DNA of 64,000 nucleotides from Nitrospira sp. SG-bin1 (GTDB lineage: Bacteria; Nitrospirota; Nitrospiria; Nitrospirales; Nitrospiraceae). Below are positions 17,695-25,924 of the stretch, piece by piece. Every line of letters begins with the position of its first letter. The stretch's first letter is position 1. Both the position numbers and the translations under genes were made by a program. The stretch is taken from contig LVWS01000002.1 of NCBI GenBank assembly GCA_002083365.1, forward strand, positions 1 through 64,000, given 5' to 3'. Below the pieces are notes generated by a model. The model made no database searches and had not been told where the DNA came from. It saw only the letters and a list, made by a program, of their open reading frames with translations.

Positions 17695-18042
17695 GTGAAA
17701 ACCGTCGTTCTTGATGTTCGCTCCTCTAACGAAGCGATGGCAGATTTTATCCGAGTCTGGAAATCCGTGAAGGGAGAGAAGGCTGCCCGGATTAGCTTTG
17801 CTACTCCGGAACTCCTTTGGAAAGTCCTGACGGCCAAGCGCTGGCAATTACTGAAAGCCATGTGCGGAGCCGGCCCTTTGTCGATTCGCGAAGTGGCGCG
17901 TCGTGTACGGCGAGATGTGAAGGCCGTCCACACTGACGTGACGGCACTATTGAAAGCCGGTGTGCTTGACCGTGTCGATGATGGTCGAGTGACATTCCCG
18001 TTCGACTCAGTGAAAGTTGAGTTCCTTCTCCACGTCGCATGA
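17695..18042 (+). CDS. TumA-like (HVO_A0114 family) HTH DNA-binding protein
   Basis: A 115-residue winged-helix protein: KRWQLLKAMCGAGPLSIREVARRVRRDVKAVHTDVTALLKAGVLDRVDDGRVTFPFDSVKVEF is the typical MarR/ArsR-like core of the HVO_A0114 group, which includes TumA antitoxins. The GTG start at 17695 has a good GAGGTGG seven bases ahead. TumA is normally paired with a TumE toxin just upstream; here no TumE is seen and a DUF2441-like gene takes that place. The stop overlaps the next frame by ATGA. Likely a transcriptional repressor or antitoxin (inference). Confidence 0.68.
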   Translation: MKTVVLDVRSSNEAMADFIRVWKSVKGEKAARISFATPELLWKVLTAKRWQLLKAMCGAGPLSIREVARRVRRDVKAVHTDVTALLKAGVLDRVDDGRVTFPFDSVKVEFLLHVA

Positions 18043-18356
18043 GTCGTCGTGCTGTGTCGAACACCGCAAACCGTCCGGTCTCGTACGTTGAGACTCTACA
18101 AGAATGGGGCACGGGGATTATAGGTGGTGCCACACCCGAAGAGGTGTTGTCTTGCAAGACTCGGCATTGGCAATATGAGTGTGAGCACCGCGTATTCAGT
18201 AACGAACCATACTTTCCCGTTGCGGGCCGTATTCGGAGAATTCTACTCGGCGCTCGAGCTGCCGAGGACTTAGGTTCTGTTCTTCGTAAGCTTGCGCCAA
18301 CTGCGACAGTGATCAGGATGATGCTAGACCACGATGGTGTCTCAGTTCATGCCTAA
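18039..18356 (+). pseudogene. DUF2971-like C-terminal fragment
   Basis: A 105-residue frame that shares an ATGA with the TumA-like gene. Its central part, CKTRHWQYECEHRVFSNEPYFPV followed by RIRRILLGARAAEDLGSVLRKL, resembles the C-terminal third of DUF2971 proteins (about 250-300 residues), where the KxxxWxYExExR motif and an IxxIxxG segment are conserved. The N-terminal two thirds are absent, so it is probably a truncated relic that happens to have an in-frame ATG. A working short protein cannot be excluded. Confidence 0.45.
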
Positions 18357-18406
18357 CAGTTGCTTCAGACCGACCTTAGGTAGAGTCCTTAGACACCCTA
18401 GTCATC

Positions 18407-18487
18407 ATGAGCATCTACGCAACACTCTGGAGTCTGGAGTTGACTCGGTATGGTGACGTCCACATTGGATGTGAATGGTTGAGGTGA
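18407..18487 (+). pseudogene. Remnant of a MSIYATL-type conserved small protein
   Basis: Beginning at the ATG at 18407 the DNA reads MSIYATLWSLELTRYGD followed by HIGCEW and then a TGA at 18485. This matches the start of a family of about 130-residue proteins of unknown function that I recall beginning MSIYATLW with a later GDxYxGCxW. Only 26 residues remain before the stop and no continuation is visible in other frames. The surrounding 18357-18623 interval holds nothing else that I can support. Confidence 0.35.
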
Positions 18488-18623
18488 CATCATCTCACTG
18501 GATAATGTTGTCTTTTCATGGCGCTGGAAATGGAAATCTAACGGCGTCCTAAAAATCCCTTGAGAGAGTAAATGAAACACGCAAGCATACACGCCCCTCA
18601 AGCGGCCGGAGCCGACCAGTGAA

Positions 18624-19397
18624 GTGACCCTCGTTATAGTCTGCATCGCAGCGTTACTTGCCTCAGCCCTCACGCTGTTTTCAGGCTTCGGTCTCGGCAC
18701 GCTGCTCATGCCGGTCGTCGCCCTTTTCTTCCCTCTGGATCTGGCGATTGCCATGACGGCCATGGTCCATCTGGCGAATAACCTTTTCAAGATTGGGTTG
18801 CTTGGACGAAAAGCGGATCGCTCTATTCTGCTGAAGTTCGGATTACCTGCGATCGTGGCAGCTTTTGCCGGGGCGGCAGTGCTGACGTATCTGGGTGAGC
18901 TCGACCCGATCTACGAATACCACGCGTTTGGAAACATCCGCCAGGTGTCGGTCCTCAAGTTGGTCATCGGCGTGCTCATTGTTTCCTTCGTTGCTCTGGA
19001 GCTCTTTCCAACATTCTCCAAGATGACACTCGATCGTAAATGGCTTCCGCTCGGCGGCGTCATCAGCGGGTTTTTCGGCGGACTGTCAGGACATCAAGGC
19101 GCCTTTCGCAGCATGTTCTTGATTAAGGCGGGTCTGGAGAAAGAAGCGTTTGTCGCCACGGGAGTGGTCCTCGCCGTCATGGTCGATCTGTCCCGCATGG
19201 TCATCTATGGCGTAGGAATATCGGCTCATGGGGAAGCCGTTGAGTGGCCGCTTGTTATTGGTGCCAGTGTGTCTGCCTTTATCGGAGCCTACGTCGGATC
19301 TAAAGTGCTGAAGAAAGTCACCCTCCGATCGGTTCAGCTGATTGTTTCGGCTCTGTTGATTGTGGTCGGGATTGGGCTTATGGCTGGTGTGCTCTGA
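18624..19397 (+). CDS. TSUP / TauE-SafE family permease
   Basis: A 257-residue inner-membrane protein with about eight hydrophobic segments and the internal duplication of the TSUP family; GFGLGTLLMPVVALFFP in the first half and GFFGGLSGHQGAFRSMFL in the second are the paired signature loops. Members move sulfite, sulfoacetate, taurine or other sulfur-containing anions, but the substrate cannot be told here. The start is a GTG (18624) without a strong ribosome binding site. It is followed by 427 bases without a confident gene. Confidence 0.82.
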   Translation: MTLVIVCIAALLASALTLFSGFGLGTLLMPVVALFFPLDLAIAMTAMVHLANNLFKIGLLGRKADRSILLKFGLPAIVAAFAGAAVLTYLGELDPIYEYHAFGNIRQVSVLKLVIGVLIVSFVALELFPTFSKMTLDRKWLPLGGVISGFFGGLSGHQGAFRSMFLIKAGLEKEAFVATGVVLAVMVDLSRMVIYGVGISAHGEAVEWPLVIGASVSAFIGAYVGSKVLKKVTLRSVQLIVSALLIVVGIGLMAGVL

Positions 19398-19824
19398 CCA
19401 TACCGCTGCGTTGCCTGGGGGAGCGAGTCAGATATCCATCAAAGAATGGGATGCGACTGGTTCTCGGATGGTGTCAGGCTGTCGCGATTCTTGCCGCTGT
19501 GCTTGAATATCTTGATGCTCGTCCGGTCGTTCTTTTTCTTCCTTGCTCAGTTGGCTCTGGTATGGCCCCTTGGATCTTCGCTCGATTCTACCGGTTTGAA
19601 CGGAAAGCGAGAGACTCTCGGATGGGAGTGACTCCTGAAGGGTTGAAACCCCCTACCTTACTTAGGAAACCTGCCACGTGCAGCCAATAACTCCCTCGCA
19701 CGTGGCAGGTTCATGATATGCGGAACGCACAAACACTCCCTTTTAGGCGCCCACTCCCGAGTGATGGAGGACACTCAAACCCTACAGGCCGTTAGTGCAT
19801 CATCTCAACACACCCAACGACGAC
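19398..19824. other. Non-coding stretch with a strong inverted repeat
   Basis: No convincing gene. Two overlapping short frames around 19446-19690 lack a ribosome binding site and have no recognisable product. The main structure is the inverted repeat at 19668-19711, described separately. Confidence 0.5.
19668..19711. terminator. 14-bp perfect inverted repeat between convergent genes
   Basis: Left arm 19668-19681 (AACCTGCCACGTGC) and right arm 19698-19711 pair perfectly, with a 16-base loop. It lies 270 bases past the TSUP permease stop and 114 bases past the stop of the minus-strand microprotein, so it could serve both transcripts. There is no long T run on either side, so a strict intrinsic terminator is unproven; a CACGTG-centred protein site is the alternative. 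Confidence 0.45.
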
Positions 19825-19962
19825 TCATTTCTTAGACTGCTCGTACGCCGCCCTCAGGTCACTGGACGGAGGGTTCGTGCTGCTCACCGTGGTGAGCACG
19901 GCATAAATCAACACCGCCGTTCCGGCAATAATCCCACCGACATACAACCAGAGCTTATTCAT
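19825..19962 (-). CDS. 45-residue single-pass membrane microprotein
   Basis: The minus strand reads MNKLWLYVGGIIAGTAVLIY then AVLTTVSSTNPPSSDLRAAYEQSKK and stops. There is one membrane helix at about residues 5-25 and a short polar C-terminal tail. AAGGAGG lies six bases before the ATG at 19962, a near-perfect ribosome binding site, which together with the membrane helix supports a real gene. No family is recognised. It is transcribed toward the inverted repeat at 19668. Confidence 0.6.
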   Translation of the reverse strand: MNKLWLYVGGIIAGTAVLIYAVLTTVSSTNPPSSDLRAAYEQSKK

Positions 19963-20287
19963 GGCGTCCTCCTTTTTGTTGAAGGTGGTCCTGATGCATC
20001 AGACCTATGTTGGTTGAGGATACCGGTGCGAACTTCTCGAGGCGGGAGTAGCCGGTTCTCGCAGGTGATTGTCTACGCCAGGCCGGCGCTCACCCGCCGA
20101 GTAAGTCGTTCATCTTATCGCCAAAAATTTTATGGCAGGAAGTTTTTCGAAGAAAATTGGGGCAAGACCCGAAGAGATTCTCCCGGTGGCAAAAGTCCAC
20201 AGGTGGTTCTGTTCAATACTTGAGTCGGTATGAACTATACAGCATCGAGCTGAATATCGCCGGACACGAACGCACGCGCCGTGTCCG
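19963..20287. other. Intergenic region with a 12-bp palindrome
   Basis: No gene is seen. A perfect palindrome CTGATGCATCAG occupies 19991-20002, about 30 bases upstream of the microprotein start on the minus strand, where an operator could sit. The rest is unstructured, with an AT-rich block near 20120-20170. Confidence 0.4.
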
Positions 20288-21406
20288 CTACATCCTGAGC
20301 CGGTCAGCGTAGCCGGTCAGCTCCACGTAGCCTTGACCTTTCACCGGCCGGCCTTGTTTGGTCCCGGTCACCGCCACCGCCCCTTCCCAATAGGAAACCT
20401 TGGTACTGCGAGAGGTGCGCAATTCCTGGTCGGCAAGCAAGGGCGTGACATCCAACACCAGGTCGAGCGACGGGAACGTCAATTGCCATCGGCTGGGATA
20501 GGTCGCCTTGCTCTCGGGGCTGGTCCAGGTTCCGCTTGATTCGATTTGAAAGTCGGTGACCTCCAGATGTCGTGCGCGTCCATCCGGTGACACGGCCGTC
20601 CCGCTCGAGGCCATATCGGACGAGCCGTCTTTCCGCCGCATCCGATACAACATGAGCTCGGTGTCGTCTTCTAACTGGATGCTGAACCAGTCCCAGCCGA
20701 CTTGGTCCGCCCCGAGTTCGGCCGATCCAAATTCATGGTCCATCCAGGTGAGGCCGGTCACCTCGAATTGCTCGCCCTCGATCGTCAGGGTCCCTATCGT
20801 AGTCAGTCTGGTGAAGGAATAGTAATGGGACGCTTGCCCCGCCTCTTTCCCTTTTCGGCTGATCCCGGCCGCCCCGTGCGTCACGAGCGGCTTGGCCGGT
20901 TGAAGGGTGAGAGCGAGGGCATGGGTCGCGTCTTTGGCGACCAGGGTGTGCGTGCCGGGTGGATTCGTGGCGGCCTCGGCGCGCCAATCATCGATCCAGA
21001 CATGAAGTCGCGACTCATCGGCCCCCGCCTTCCCCAATCCCTCCCGACTGAACTTTTCCGAAAAATGAAACCGCTTCCCGGTGATGTCCGTCACGGCGAA
21101 ATGGGCCAGATACAAATGGCTGATCGACCATTTCGACGGCACGGTTTTGATGTCCTCCGGCGGCACCCCCCGACGGAAGAAGGTCAACTCAAAGCCGAAT
21201 GACCGGCCTTTTTTTGACCGCAGATGGCCCGTGTAGTACCACCACTCGGTTCGGTAACCCGGGTGGGAGCCATGGTCTCTGGGAAATTCGTACCGATAGC
21301 CCGCCGTGGCCGGCTGAAAGACGGTTGGAGTCGCGCCGAGCGCCATGGGAAGACCCGCACTCAGCAAGAGCGCGACCAAAAAGCAGATTCGTGGCCAGTC
21401 TGTCAC
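20288..21406 (-). CDS. CrtC/AttH-family lipocalin-like protein
   Basis: A 372-residue exported protein (signal peptide about residues 1-24, ending LGA). The family markers are TEWWYYTGHL near the N-terminus, FGFELTFFR, then GLTWMDHEFGS and QVGWDWFSIQL in the second half. These belong to the two-lipocalin-domain family that contains carotenoid 1,2-hydratase CrtC and AttH. No carotenoid genes are nearby, so a general hydrolase or lipid-binding role is as likely. The start is a GTG at 21406. It is divergent from the LON-domain gene. Confidence 0.75.
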   Translation of the reverse strand: MTDWPRICFLVALLLSAGLPMALGATPTVFQPATAGYRYEFPRDHGSHPGYRTEWWYYTGHLRSKKGRSFGFELTFFRRGVPPEDIKTVPSKWSISHLYLAHFAVTDITGKRFHFSEKFSREGLGKAGADESRLHVWIDDWRAEAATNPPGTHTLVAKDATHALALTLQPAKPLVTHGAAGISRKGKEAGQASHYYSFTRLTTIGTLTIEGEQFEVTGLTWMDHEFGSAELGADQVGWDWFSIQLEDDTELMLYRMRRKDGSSDMASSGTAVSPDGRARHLEVTDFQIESSGTWTSPESKATYPSRWQLTFPSLDLVLDVTPLLADQELRTSRSTKVSYWEGAVAVTGTKQGRPVKGQGYVELTGYADRLRM

Positions 21407-21564
21407 ACCGTACCTCGCCGCGAGGGTTCATCCGGAGAGAGCCGGGGGAAGCCGGCTGCTCGGCCCATGGCATCGGTTATAACACGCGCCACACCCATGA
21501 ACCAATCGACTGTCTGAGAGCGGAGTTTTGCATTTCCCACGGACCCGACGCCTCACGCACAGCG

Positions 21565-21594
21565 TTGACAATTTTCACAAGTCTCAGCTATCGT
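21565..21594 (+). promoter_or_regulatory. Promoter abutting the LON-domain gene
   Basis: TTGACA at 21565-21570, an 18-base spacer, and TATCGT at 21589-21594. The expected transcription start is about 21600-21602, which is the ATG itself, so the transcript may be leaderless; no ribosome binding site precedes the ATG. Confidence 0.55.
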
Positions 21595-21599
21595 GAGCC

Positions 21600-22289
21600 A
21601 TGCAGACTGATCGTGAGCGAGGGCCGTCCGACCGGAGTCCGTCCAAGCATGTCGAGCCGTTTCCCATTCCCAGTCGCCTTCCGGTGTTCCCGTTGCCCAA
21701 TGTCGTCTTTTTTCCCAAGACGTACCTGCCGCTCCACATTTTCGAACCGCGCTATCGCCGAATGGTCGCCGATGTGACGATGGGCGGTCAATGCATTGCC
21801 ATGGCACTGCTGAAAGAAGGATGGGAACCGGAGTACTACGGGAACCCCGAGATCTATCCCGCGCTCTGCATCGGACGGATCGTAAGCGTGCAACCGCTGC
21901 CGGACGGTCGCTCCAACATCTTGCTGCAAGGTCTCGAACGGTGCGAGGTGGCCGAAGAACACTTCGACAAGCCCTATCGCGAAGCGACGATTCGCGTCAC
22001 CCCCATGCGCTCCGACGAAGGGTTGACGAAAGATGTCCGGCGTTCGCTGATCGACGTGCTGGGACGGTATCTCGAAGCCAGAGAGGACAGCGCGGCGTGG
22101 CAAGGATTCTTTCGCGAAGAAGTCAGTGATGAAGTCTTGGTCAATACCCTCTCGACTTATTTGGACTGTACACCCTTGGAAAAACAATTCTTGCTGGAAG
22201 CGGACGGCCTGCACCAGCGCGCTCGGCGATTGAACGATCTGGTTCAATTCATGCTGCACGGGCATCACGGCACGAAAGGCTGGGATTGA
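21600..22289 (+). CDS. LON substrate-binding domain protein
   Basis: A 229-residue stand-alone version of the N-terminal substrate-recognition domain of Lon protease: LPVFPLPNVVFFPKTYLPLHIFEPRYRRMV at the start and GRIVSVQPLPDGRSNILLQGLERCEV in the middle. There is no AAA or protease domain. Such proteins are common, and their role as an adaptor is inferred. The stop codon is followed directly by the ATG of the ABC ATPase gene, so the three genes to 24050 probably form one operon. The start may be used without a leader. Confidence 0.82.
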   Translation: MQTDRERGPSDRSPSKHVEPFPIPSRLPVFPLPNVVFFPKTYLPLHIFEPRYRRMVADVTMGGQCIAMALLKEGWEPEYYGNPEIYPALCIGRIVSVQPLPDGRSNILLQGLERCEVAEEHFDKPYREATIRVTPMRSDEGLTKDVRRSLIDVLGRYLEAREDSAAWQGFFREEVSDEVLVNTLSTYLDCTPLEKQFLLEADGLHQRARRLNDLVQFMLHGHHGTKGWD

Positions 22290-23261
22290 ATGGATCGGAC
22301 CATCGCTATCAACGTCACCAGTCTGCGCAAAACGTATGAAAGCCATACGGCCGTCGACGGTCTTTCGTTCCAGGTCTACGCCGGAGAGATCTTCGGTCTC
22401 CTGGGGCCGAACGGCGCGGGCAAAAGCACCACGCTTCGCACGCTTATCACCCTGCTGCACCCGACCTCGGGCACGGCGACCATCATGGGGTACGACACGG
22501 TGCGGGACGCGGATAAGGTCCGGACCTTGATCGGCTACGTGCCCCAAGAACGGGCGATCGACCGGTTCCTCACAGGGCGTGAACACCTTCAATTGCTCGC
22601 AGCGCTTTATCATCTGACGAAAGAAGAAGCGACCGCACGCATCGGCGAGCTGCTCAAACTGGTCGAGCTGGAGGCCCATGCGGACCGGCCGGCCAAGACC
22701 TATTCCGGGGGCATGAAGCGCAAACTCGACATTGCCTGCGGACTGCTGCCCGACCCCAAAATTCTGTTCCTTGACGAGCCCACGCTGGGTCTGGACGTCC
22801 AAAGCCGTCTCCGGATTTGGGAATACGTCCGGATGCTCAAAGCCCGTGGCATGACGGTCGTGATGACGACGAACTATTTGGACGAAGCCGACCAGCTCTG
22901 CGACCGGCTCGCCATTATCGACGGCGGCAAGATCAAGACGTTGGGCGCTCCGGCCGAACTAAAAATCGCGCTGGGCGGGGATATTGTGTCCCTGACCCTG
23001 AAAGAGACCGACCGGATTCACACCTTGGAGTCCGAGCTCAAAGACCGGCCGGCGATCAAGACCGTGCGGGCGACGGCGAAAGGATTGGATATCAGGGTGG
23101 AATCCCCGGAGAAGGCGCTCCCGACCATTTTGGATTCGGCCAATCGCTTGGGTTGCAGCATCGAATTCATTCAGTACAACCGTCCGCGCTTGGACGACGT
23201 GTTTATCGCCCACACCGGGCGAGCCATCACGGAATCGCCTCCCGAAATAGAATCGGCGTAA
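22290..23261 (+). CDS. ABC-2 type exporter ATP-binding protein (DrrA-like)
   Basis: A 323-residue ABC ATPase with Walker A GPNGAGKST, signature YSGGMKRKLD, Walker B ILFLDEPTLGLD and a C-terminal extension typical of the DrrA/CcmA-like subfamily that drives drug, lipid or polysaccharide export. It pairs with the permease encoded 10 bases downstream. The ATG follows the previous stop with no gap. Cytoplasmic face of the inner membrane; substrate unknown. Confidence 0.9.
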   Translation: MDRTIAINVTSLRKTYESHTAVDGLSFQVYAGEIFGLLGPNGAGKSTTLRTLITLLHPTSGTATIMGYDTVRDADKVRTLIGYVPQERAIDRFLTGREHLQLLAALYHLTKEEATARIGELLKLVELEAHADRPAKTYSGGMKRKLDIACGLLPDPKILFLDEPTLGLDVQSRLRIWEYVRMLKARGMTVVMTTNYLDEADQLCDRLAIIDGGKIKTLGAPAELKIALGGDIVSLTLKETDRIHTLESELKDRPAIKTVRATAKGLDIRVESPEKALPTILDSANRLGCSIEFIQYNRPRLDDVFIAHTGRAITESPPEIESA

Positions 23262-23270
23262 AGGAGTCCT

Positions 23271-24050
23271 GTGTCTCACTATTGGCAAGAAATCAGCGCG
23301 TTGACGATGCGGTGGGTCCGGCGGTTGAGCCGTGAAAAGTTCAGTATGCTGTTCACCCTGGTGCAGCCGATGTTGTTCTGGCTCATCTTCTTTGGAAACC
23401 TGTTTCAGCGGGCCGCGGACACCCAGGTCATGCAGGCACCCAACTACATCAGCTTTCTCGCCGCCGGTGTCGTCGTCATGACGGTCCTCAACAACGGTCT
23501 CGCGGGGGGTGTCGATCTGCTGTTCGACAAGGAAAACGGGTTCCTCGAACGGTTGATGTCCACGCCGATTCATCGGACCTCCGTCATCCTGAGCCGTTTC
23601 ATCTTCGTCATGGCCATCACGTCGATGCAGGTCCTCGTTATTCTCGGGGTGTCGTACCTGTTCGGCGTGCATCCCGCGACGGGCATCCTCGGCGTGGCGA
23701 TGATTTTGTTGATCGGCATGATGTTCGGAGTCGGCCTGACGGCCATCTCCATGGCCATGGCTTTTTCCGTGAAAAGCCACGGTGATTTCTTCTCCGTGTT
23801 GGGATTTCTTTCGCTGCCGATGATCTTCCTCAGCTCCGCCTTGGTTCCGTTGACGGCGATGCCGGGATGGATGAGTTTTCTCGCGCAATTCAACCCGATG
23901 ACCTGGGCCATCGATGCGGTACGGCCGTTGATTTTGTCCGGCTGGACCGAGGCCTTACCGCACGTCGGTATGGTGGTTTTGGTCATGCTCGTGTTCGATG
24001 CCCTGTGTCTGTACGGCGGGGCCAAAGCCTTCCGCCGAGCTATGGGGTAA
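23271..24050 (+). CDS. ABC-2 type transporter permease (DrrB-like)
   Basis: A 259-residue inner-membrane protein with six hydrophobic segments in the ABC-2 pattern and the conserved NGLAGGVDLLFDKENGFLERLMSTPI loop, plus the late GMPGW-like AMPGWMSFLAQFNPMTWAIDAVR. The GTG start at 23271 has AAAGGAG seven bases ahead. It forms a transporter with the preceding ATPase. Confidence 0.9.
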   Translation: MSHYWQEISALTMRWVRRLSREKFSMLFTLVQPMLFWLIFFGNLFQRAADTQVMQAPNYISFLAAGVVVMTVLNNGLAGGVDLLFDKENGFLERLMSTPIHRTSVILSRFIFVMAITSMQVLVILGVSYLFGVHPATGILGVAMILLIGMMFGVGLTAISMAMAFSVKSHGDFFSVLGFLSLPMIFLSSALVPLTAMPGWMSFLAQFNPMTWAIDAVRPLILSGWTEALPHVGMVVLVMLVFDALCLYGGAKAFRRAMG

Positions 24051-24073
24051 CCTCATCATGAACCATCGATCCC

Positions 24074-25009
24074 TTGACTGACGACGGAATCCGTCGGATC
24101 ATTACTTCAATACAGCCGACATCGGCCCATGGTCGACGGAGAGTCGTAGAGATGATCCCTGAAAATCAAATTCGTGCGCTGATTCGCCTCTTGTCCGACG
24201 AGGACGATCGAATCGTCCGCACCATCAGCGGAAAACTCATTGATATCGGTCCTTCGGCGGTTCCCCTCCTCCAGGAGGCTGAAATCGAGCAGCCGGAGAT
24301 GGCCGATCGTATCGCATCCGTCCTTGAAGAAATCCGGGGAAGCAAGCTGGAAGAGGAACTAGCGAACCTGGCAACCCTCCAGGATGAGATCATGGACCTT
24401 GAAACCGGCGCCTTCCTCATTGCCCGCTATGCCTATCCGGCCCTCGACGTCGCCCGTTATCGCGCGCAATTGGACATGATGGCAAGCGAAGTTCGAGCAC
24501 GAATCGGCTATCGAGCCTCGGGGGAAGAAGCCGTCAATGCGCTCAACCGGTACCTCTTCACGGAACAAGGGTTCAAAGGGAACACGAAAAACTACTATGA
24601 GGTCGAGAACAGCTACCTCAATTGTGTCATGGATCGGCGCGTCGGCATCCCCATCAGCTTGTCGTCGGTCTATCTCTTGATCGGACAACGTTTGGCGTTG
24701 CCGTTGTTCGGCATCGGCATGCCGGGACATTTCTTGGTGAAGTACGAGTCCGACCGATACAAGATTTTCATCGACTGTTTCAACGGTGGAGCCTTGCTGA
24801 CCGAAAAAAACTGCGCCCGCTTTCTGACCGAGGCCGGGTACGGATTCGATGACAAGTACCTGCAAAAAAGCCCGGTGCGGGCGATTCTGTCCCGCATGAT
24901 TAAGAATCTCTTGGCCATCTACTCCAAATCAGGTGACGCGGGGAAAACCGCCCGCCTGACCAAATTCATTGAAATCCTCGGGGGGGCTCCTCGTGAAGAA
25001 GGGCTGTGA
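24074..25009 (+). CDS. SirB1-type transglutaminase-like protein
   Basis: A 311-residue protein of the SirB1 / transglutaminase-like family. The first 80 residues look like HEAT-type helices (IRALIRLLSDEDDRIVRTISGKLIDIGPSAVPLL). The core contains YLFTEQGFKGN, YLNCVMDRRVGIPISLSSVYLLIGQRL and GIGMPGHFLVKYES, the family signature with Cys and His positions of the papain-like fold. The start is uncertain: TTG at 24074 or ATG at 24152, which is better placed for the first helix. The biochemical role is unknown. Confidence 0.75.
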   Translation: MTDDGIRRIITSIQPTSAHGRRRVVEMIPENQIRALIRLLSDEDDRIVRTISGKLIDIGPSAVPLLQEAEIEQPEMADRIASVLEEIRGSKLEEELANLATLQDEIMDLETGAFLIARYAYPALDVARYRAQLDMMASEVRARIGYRASGEEAVNALNRYLFTEQGFKGNTKNYYEVENSYLNCVMDRRVGIPISLSSVYLLIGQRLALPLFGIGMPGHFLVKYESDRYKIFIDCFNGGALLTEKNCARFLTEAGYGFDDKYLQKSPVRAILSRMIKNLLAIYSKSGDAGKTARLTKFIEILGGAPREEGL

Positions 25010-25041
25010 TCGCTGATGTCGTGTACATAACTCCGGAGACC

Positions 25042-25124
25042 GGCCGTTTGCCCCTGAGCATGTCGAAGGGCGTGACTGTTCGTGTCGTTCCGTTCATGGT
25101 TCGACAGGCTCACCACGAACGGCC
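25042..25124. repeat. REP-like imperfect palindrome
   Basis: The outer arms GGCCGTT (25042-25048) and AACGGCC (25118-25124) pair, and inside them TGAGCATGTCGAA on the left matches the reverse complement of TTCGACAGGCTCA on the right at 12 of 13 bases. The TGAGCCTGTCGAA core is a REP motif known from many bacterial genomes. It sits between the convergent stops of the SirB1-type gene and the MBL gene. No RAYT transposase is in the window. Confidence 0.7.
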
Positions 25125-25140
25125 TTGCGGGAAGACGATA

Positions 25141-25896
25141 CTAGAGGCGTATCGTCAGAAGATCCTTTCCCTTCCAAATCTTTCCTTCATACTGCTCCGC
25201 CGCTTGAGCTTTGACGTCGTAACGATCCGCTATCGGATAGAAATGCGACAGGACGAGTTGGCCTACCCCGGCCTCCTTCGCCACCTGGCCGCACTGTCCG
25301 GCGTGCAAATGGGCGGGACCCGGACGATTGGCGGGAAACGAGCAATCAAGCACCGCCAGATCGGCATCAGTGCACAACCGAACGAGGGCATCGCAGTACT
25401 GTGTGTCTCCCGAGTACACCATGGCCTTCCTCCGATATTCGACTCGATAACCGACCGACGACAGATCAGGAACGTGGACGATCGGTGCGGGAACGATACG
25501 AGTGTCGCCGATCGTAAAGGGCCTATCGGATACCTCCTTGAATGTGACACGAAACGGCGCCGGCGAGAAGCTGGGGAAGCTGCGCATGATGGACCGTAAG
25601 ATCCTGATCGTGCCCTTGGGGCCGATGAGGGTCATCCCTGGACGGTGCCCTCCTCCGTACTTCGCATAGATCACCGCATCGAAGAAGAAGGTGATGAAGT
25701 CGGAAAAGTGGTCCGCGTGAAAATGAGAGAACAAGACGTGCGTGATCCGGTGTCGGTCCACGCCGGTCTTGATCAGGTTCATCAATGTACGGGGACCGAA
25801 GTCCAGCAGAATGTTTTGATCCGTGCGCGCTAAATATCCGGCGGCCGCGCGGGTGGGATGCACGTTGGTACCGGAGCCGAGAATGGTCAGACGCAT
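25141..25896 (-). CDS. MBL-fold metallo-hydrolase (RNase Z-like)
   Basis: A 251-residue metallo-beta-lactamase fold protein. It starts MRLTILGSGTNVHP, typical of the RNase Z/YhfI group, and carries the metal motif SHFHADH, then YSGDTQYCD and SHFYPIAD for the remaining ligands. It lacks the long exosite arm expected for tRNase Z, so it is more likely a phosphodiesterase-type hydrolase of unknown substrate. It ends 17 bases from the REP-like element. Confidence 0.78.
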   Translation of the reverse strand: MRLTILGSGTNVHPTRAAAGYLARTDQNILLDFGPRTLMNLIKTGVDRHRITHVLFSHFHADHFSDFITFFFDAVIYAKYGGGHRPGMTLIGPKGTIRILRSIMRSFPSFSPAPFRVTFKEVSDRPFTIGDTRIVPAPIVHVPDLSSVGYRVEYRRKAMVYSGDTQYCDALVRLCTDADLAVLDCSFPANRPGPAHLHAGQCGQVAKEAGVGQLVLSHFYPIADRYDVKAQAAEQYEGKIWKGKDLLTIRL

Positions 25897-25924
25897 AAGT
25901 CGGATGTGTTATACAGCCACATGG

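Noticed and set aside
19446..19690. Two overlapping plus-strand frames with hydrophobic stretches
   Set aside because: Neither has a ribosome binding site or a coherent product; the hydrophobicity comes from T-rich DNA.
21588..22802. 404-codon minus-strand frame
   Set aside because: Antisense of the LON-domain and ABC ATPase genes, both of which have unmistakable motifs.
22959..23888. 309-codon minus-strand frame
   Set aside because: Antisense of the ABC transporter; composition dominated by charged and His residues, no domain.
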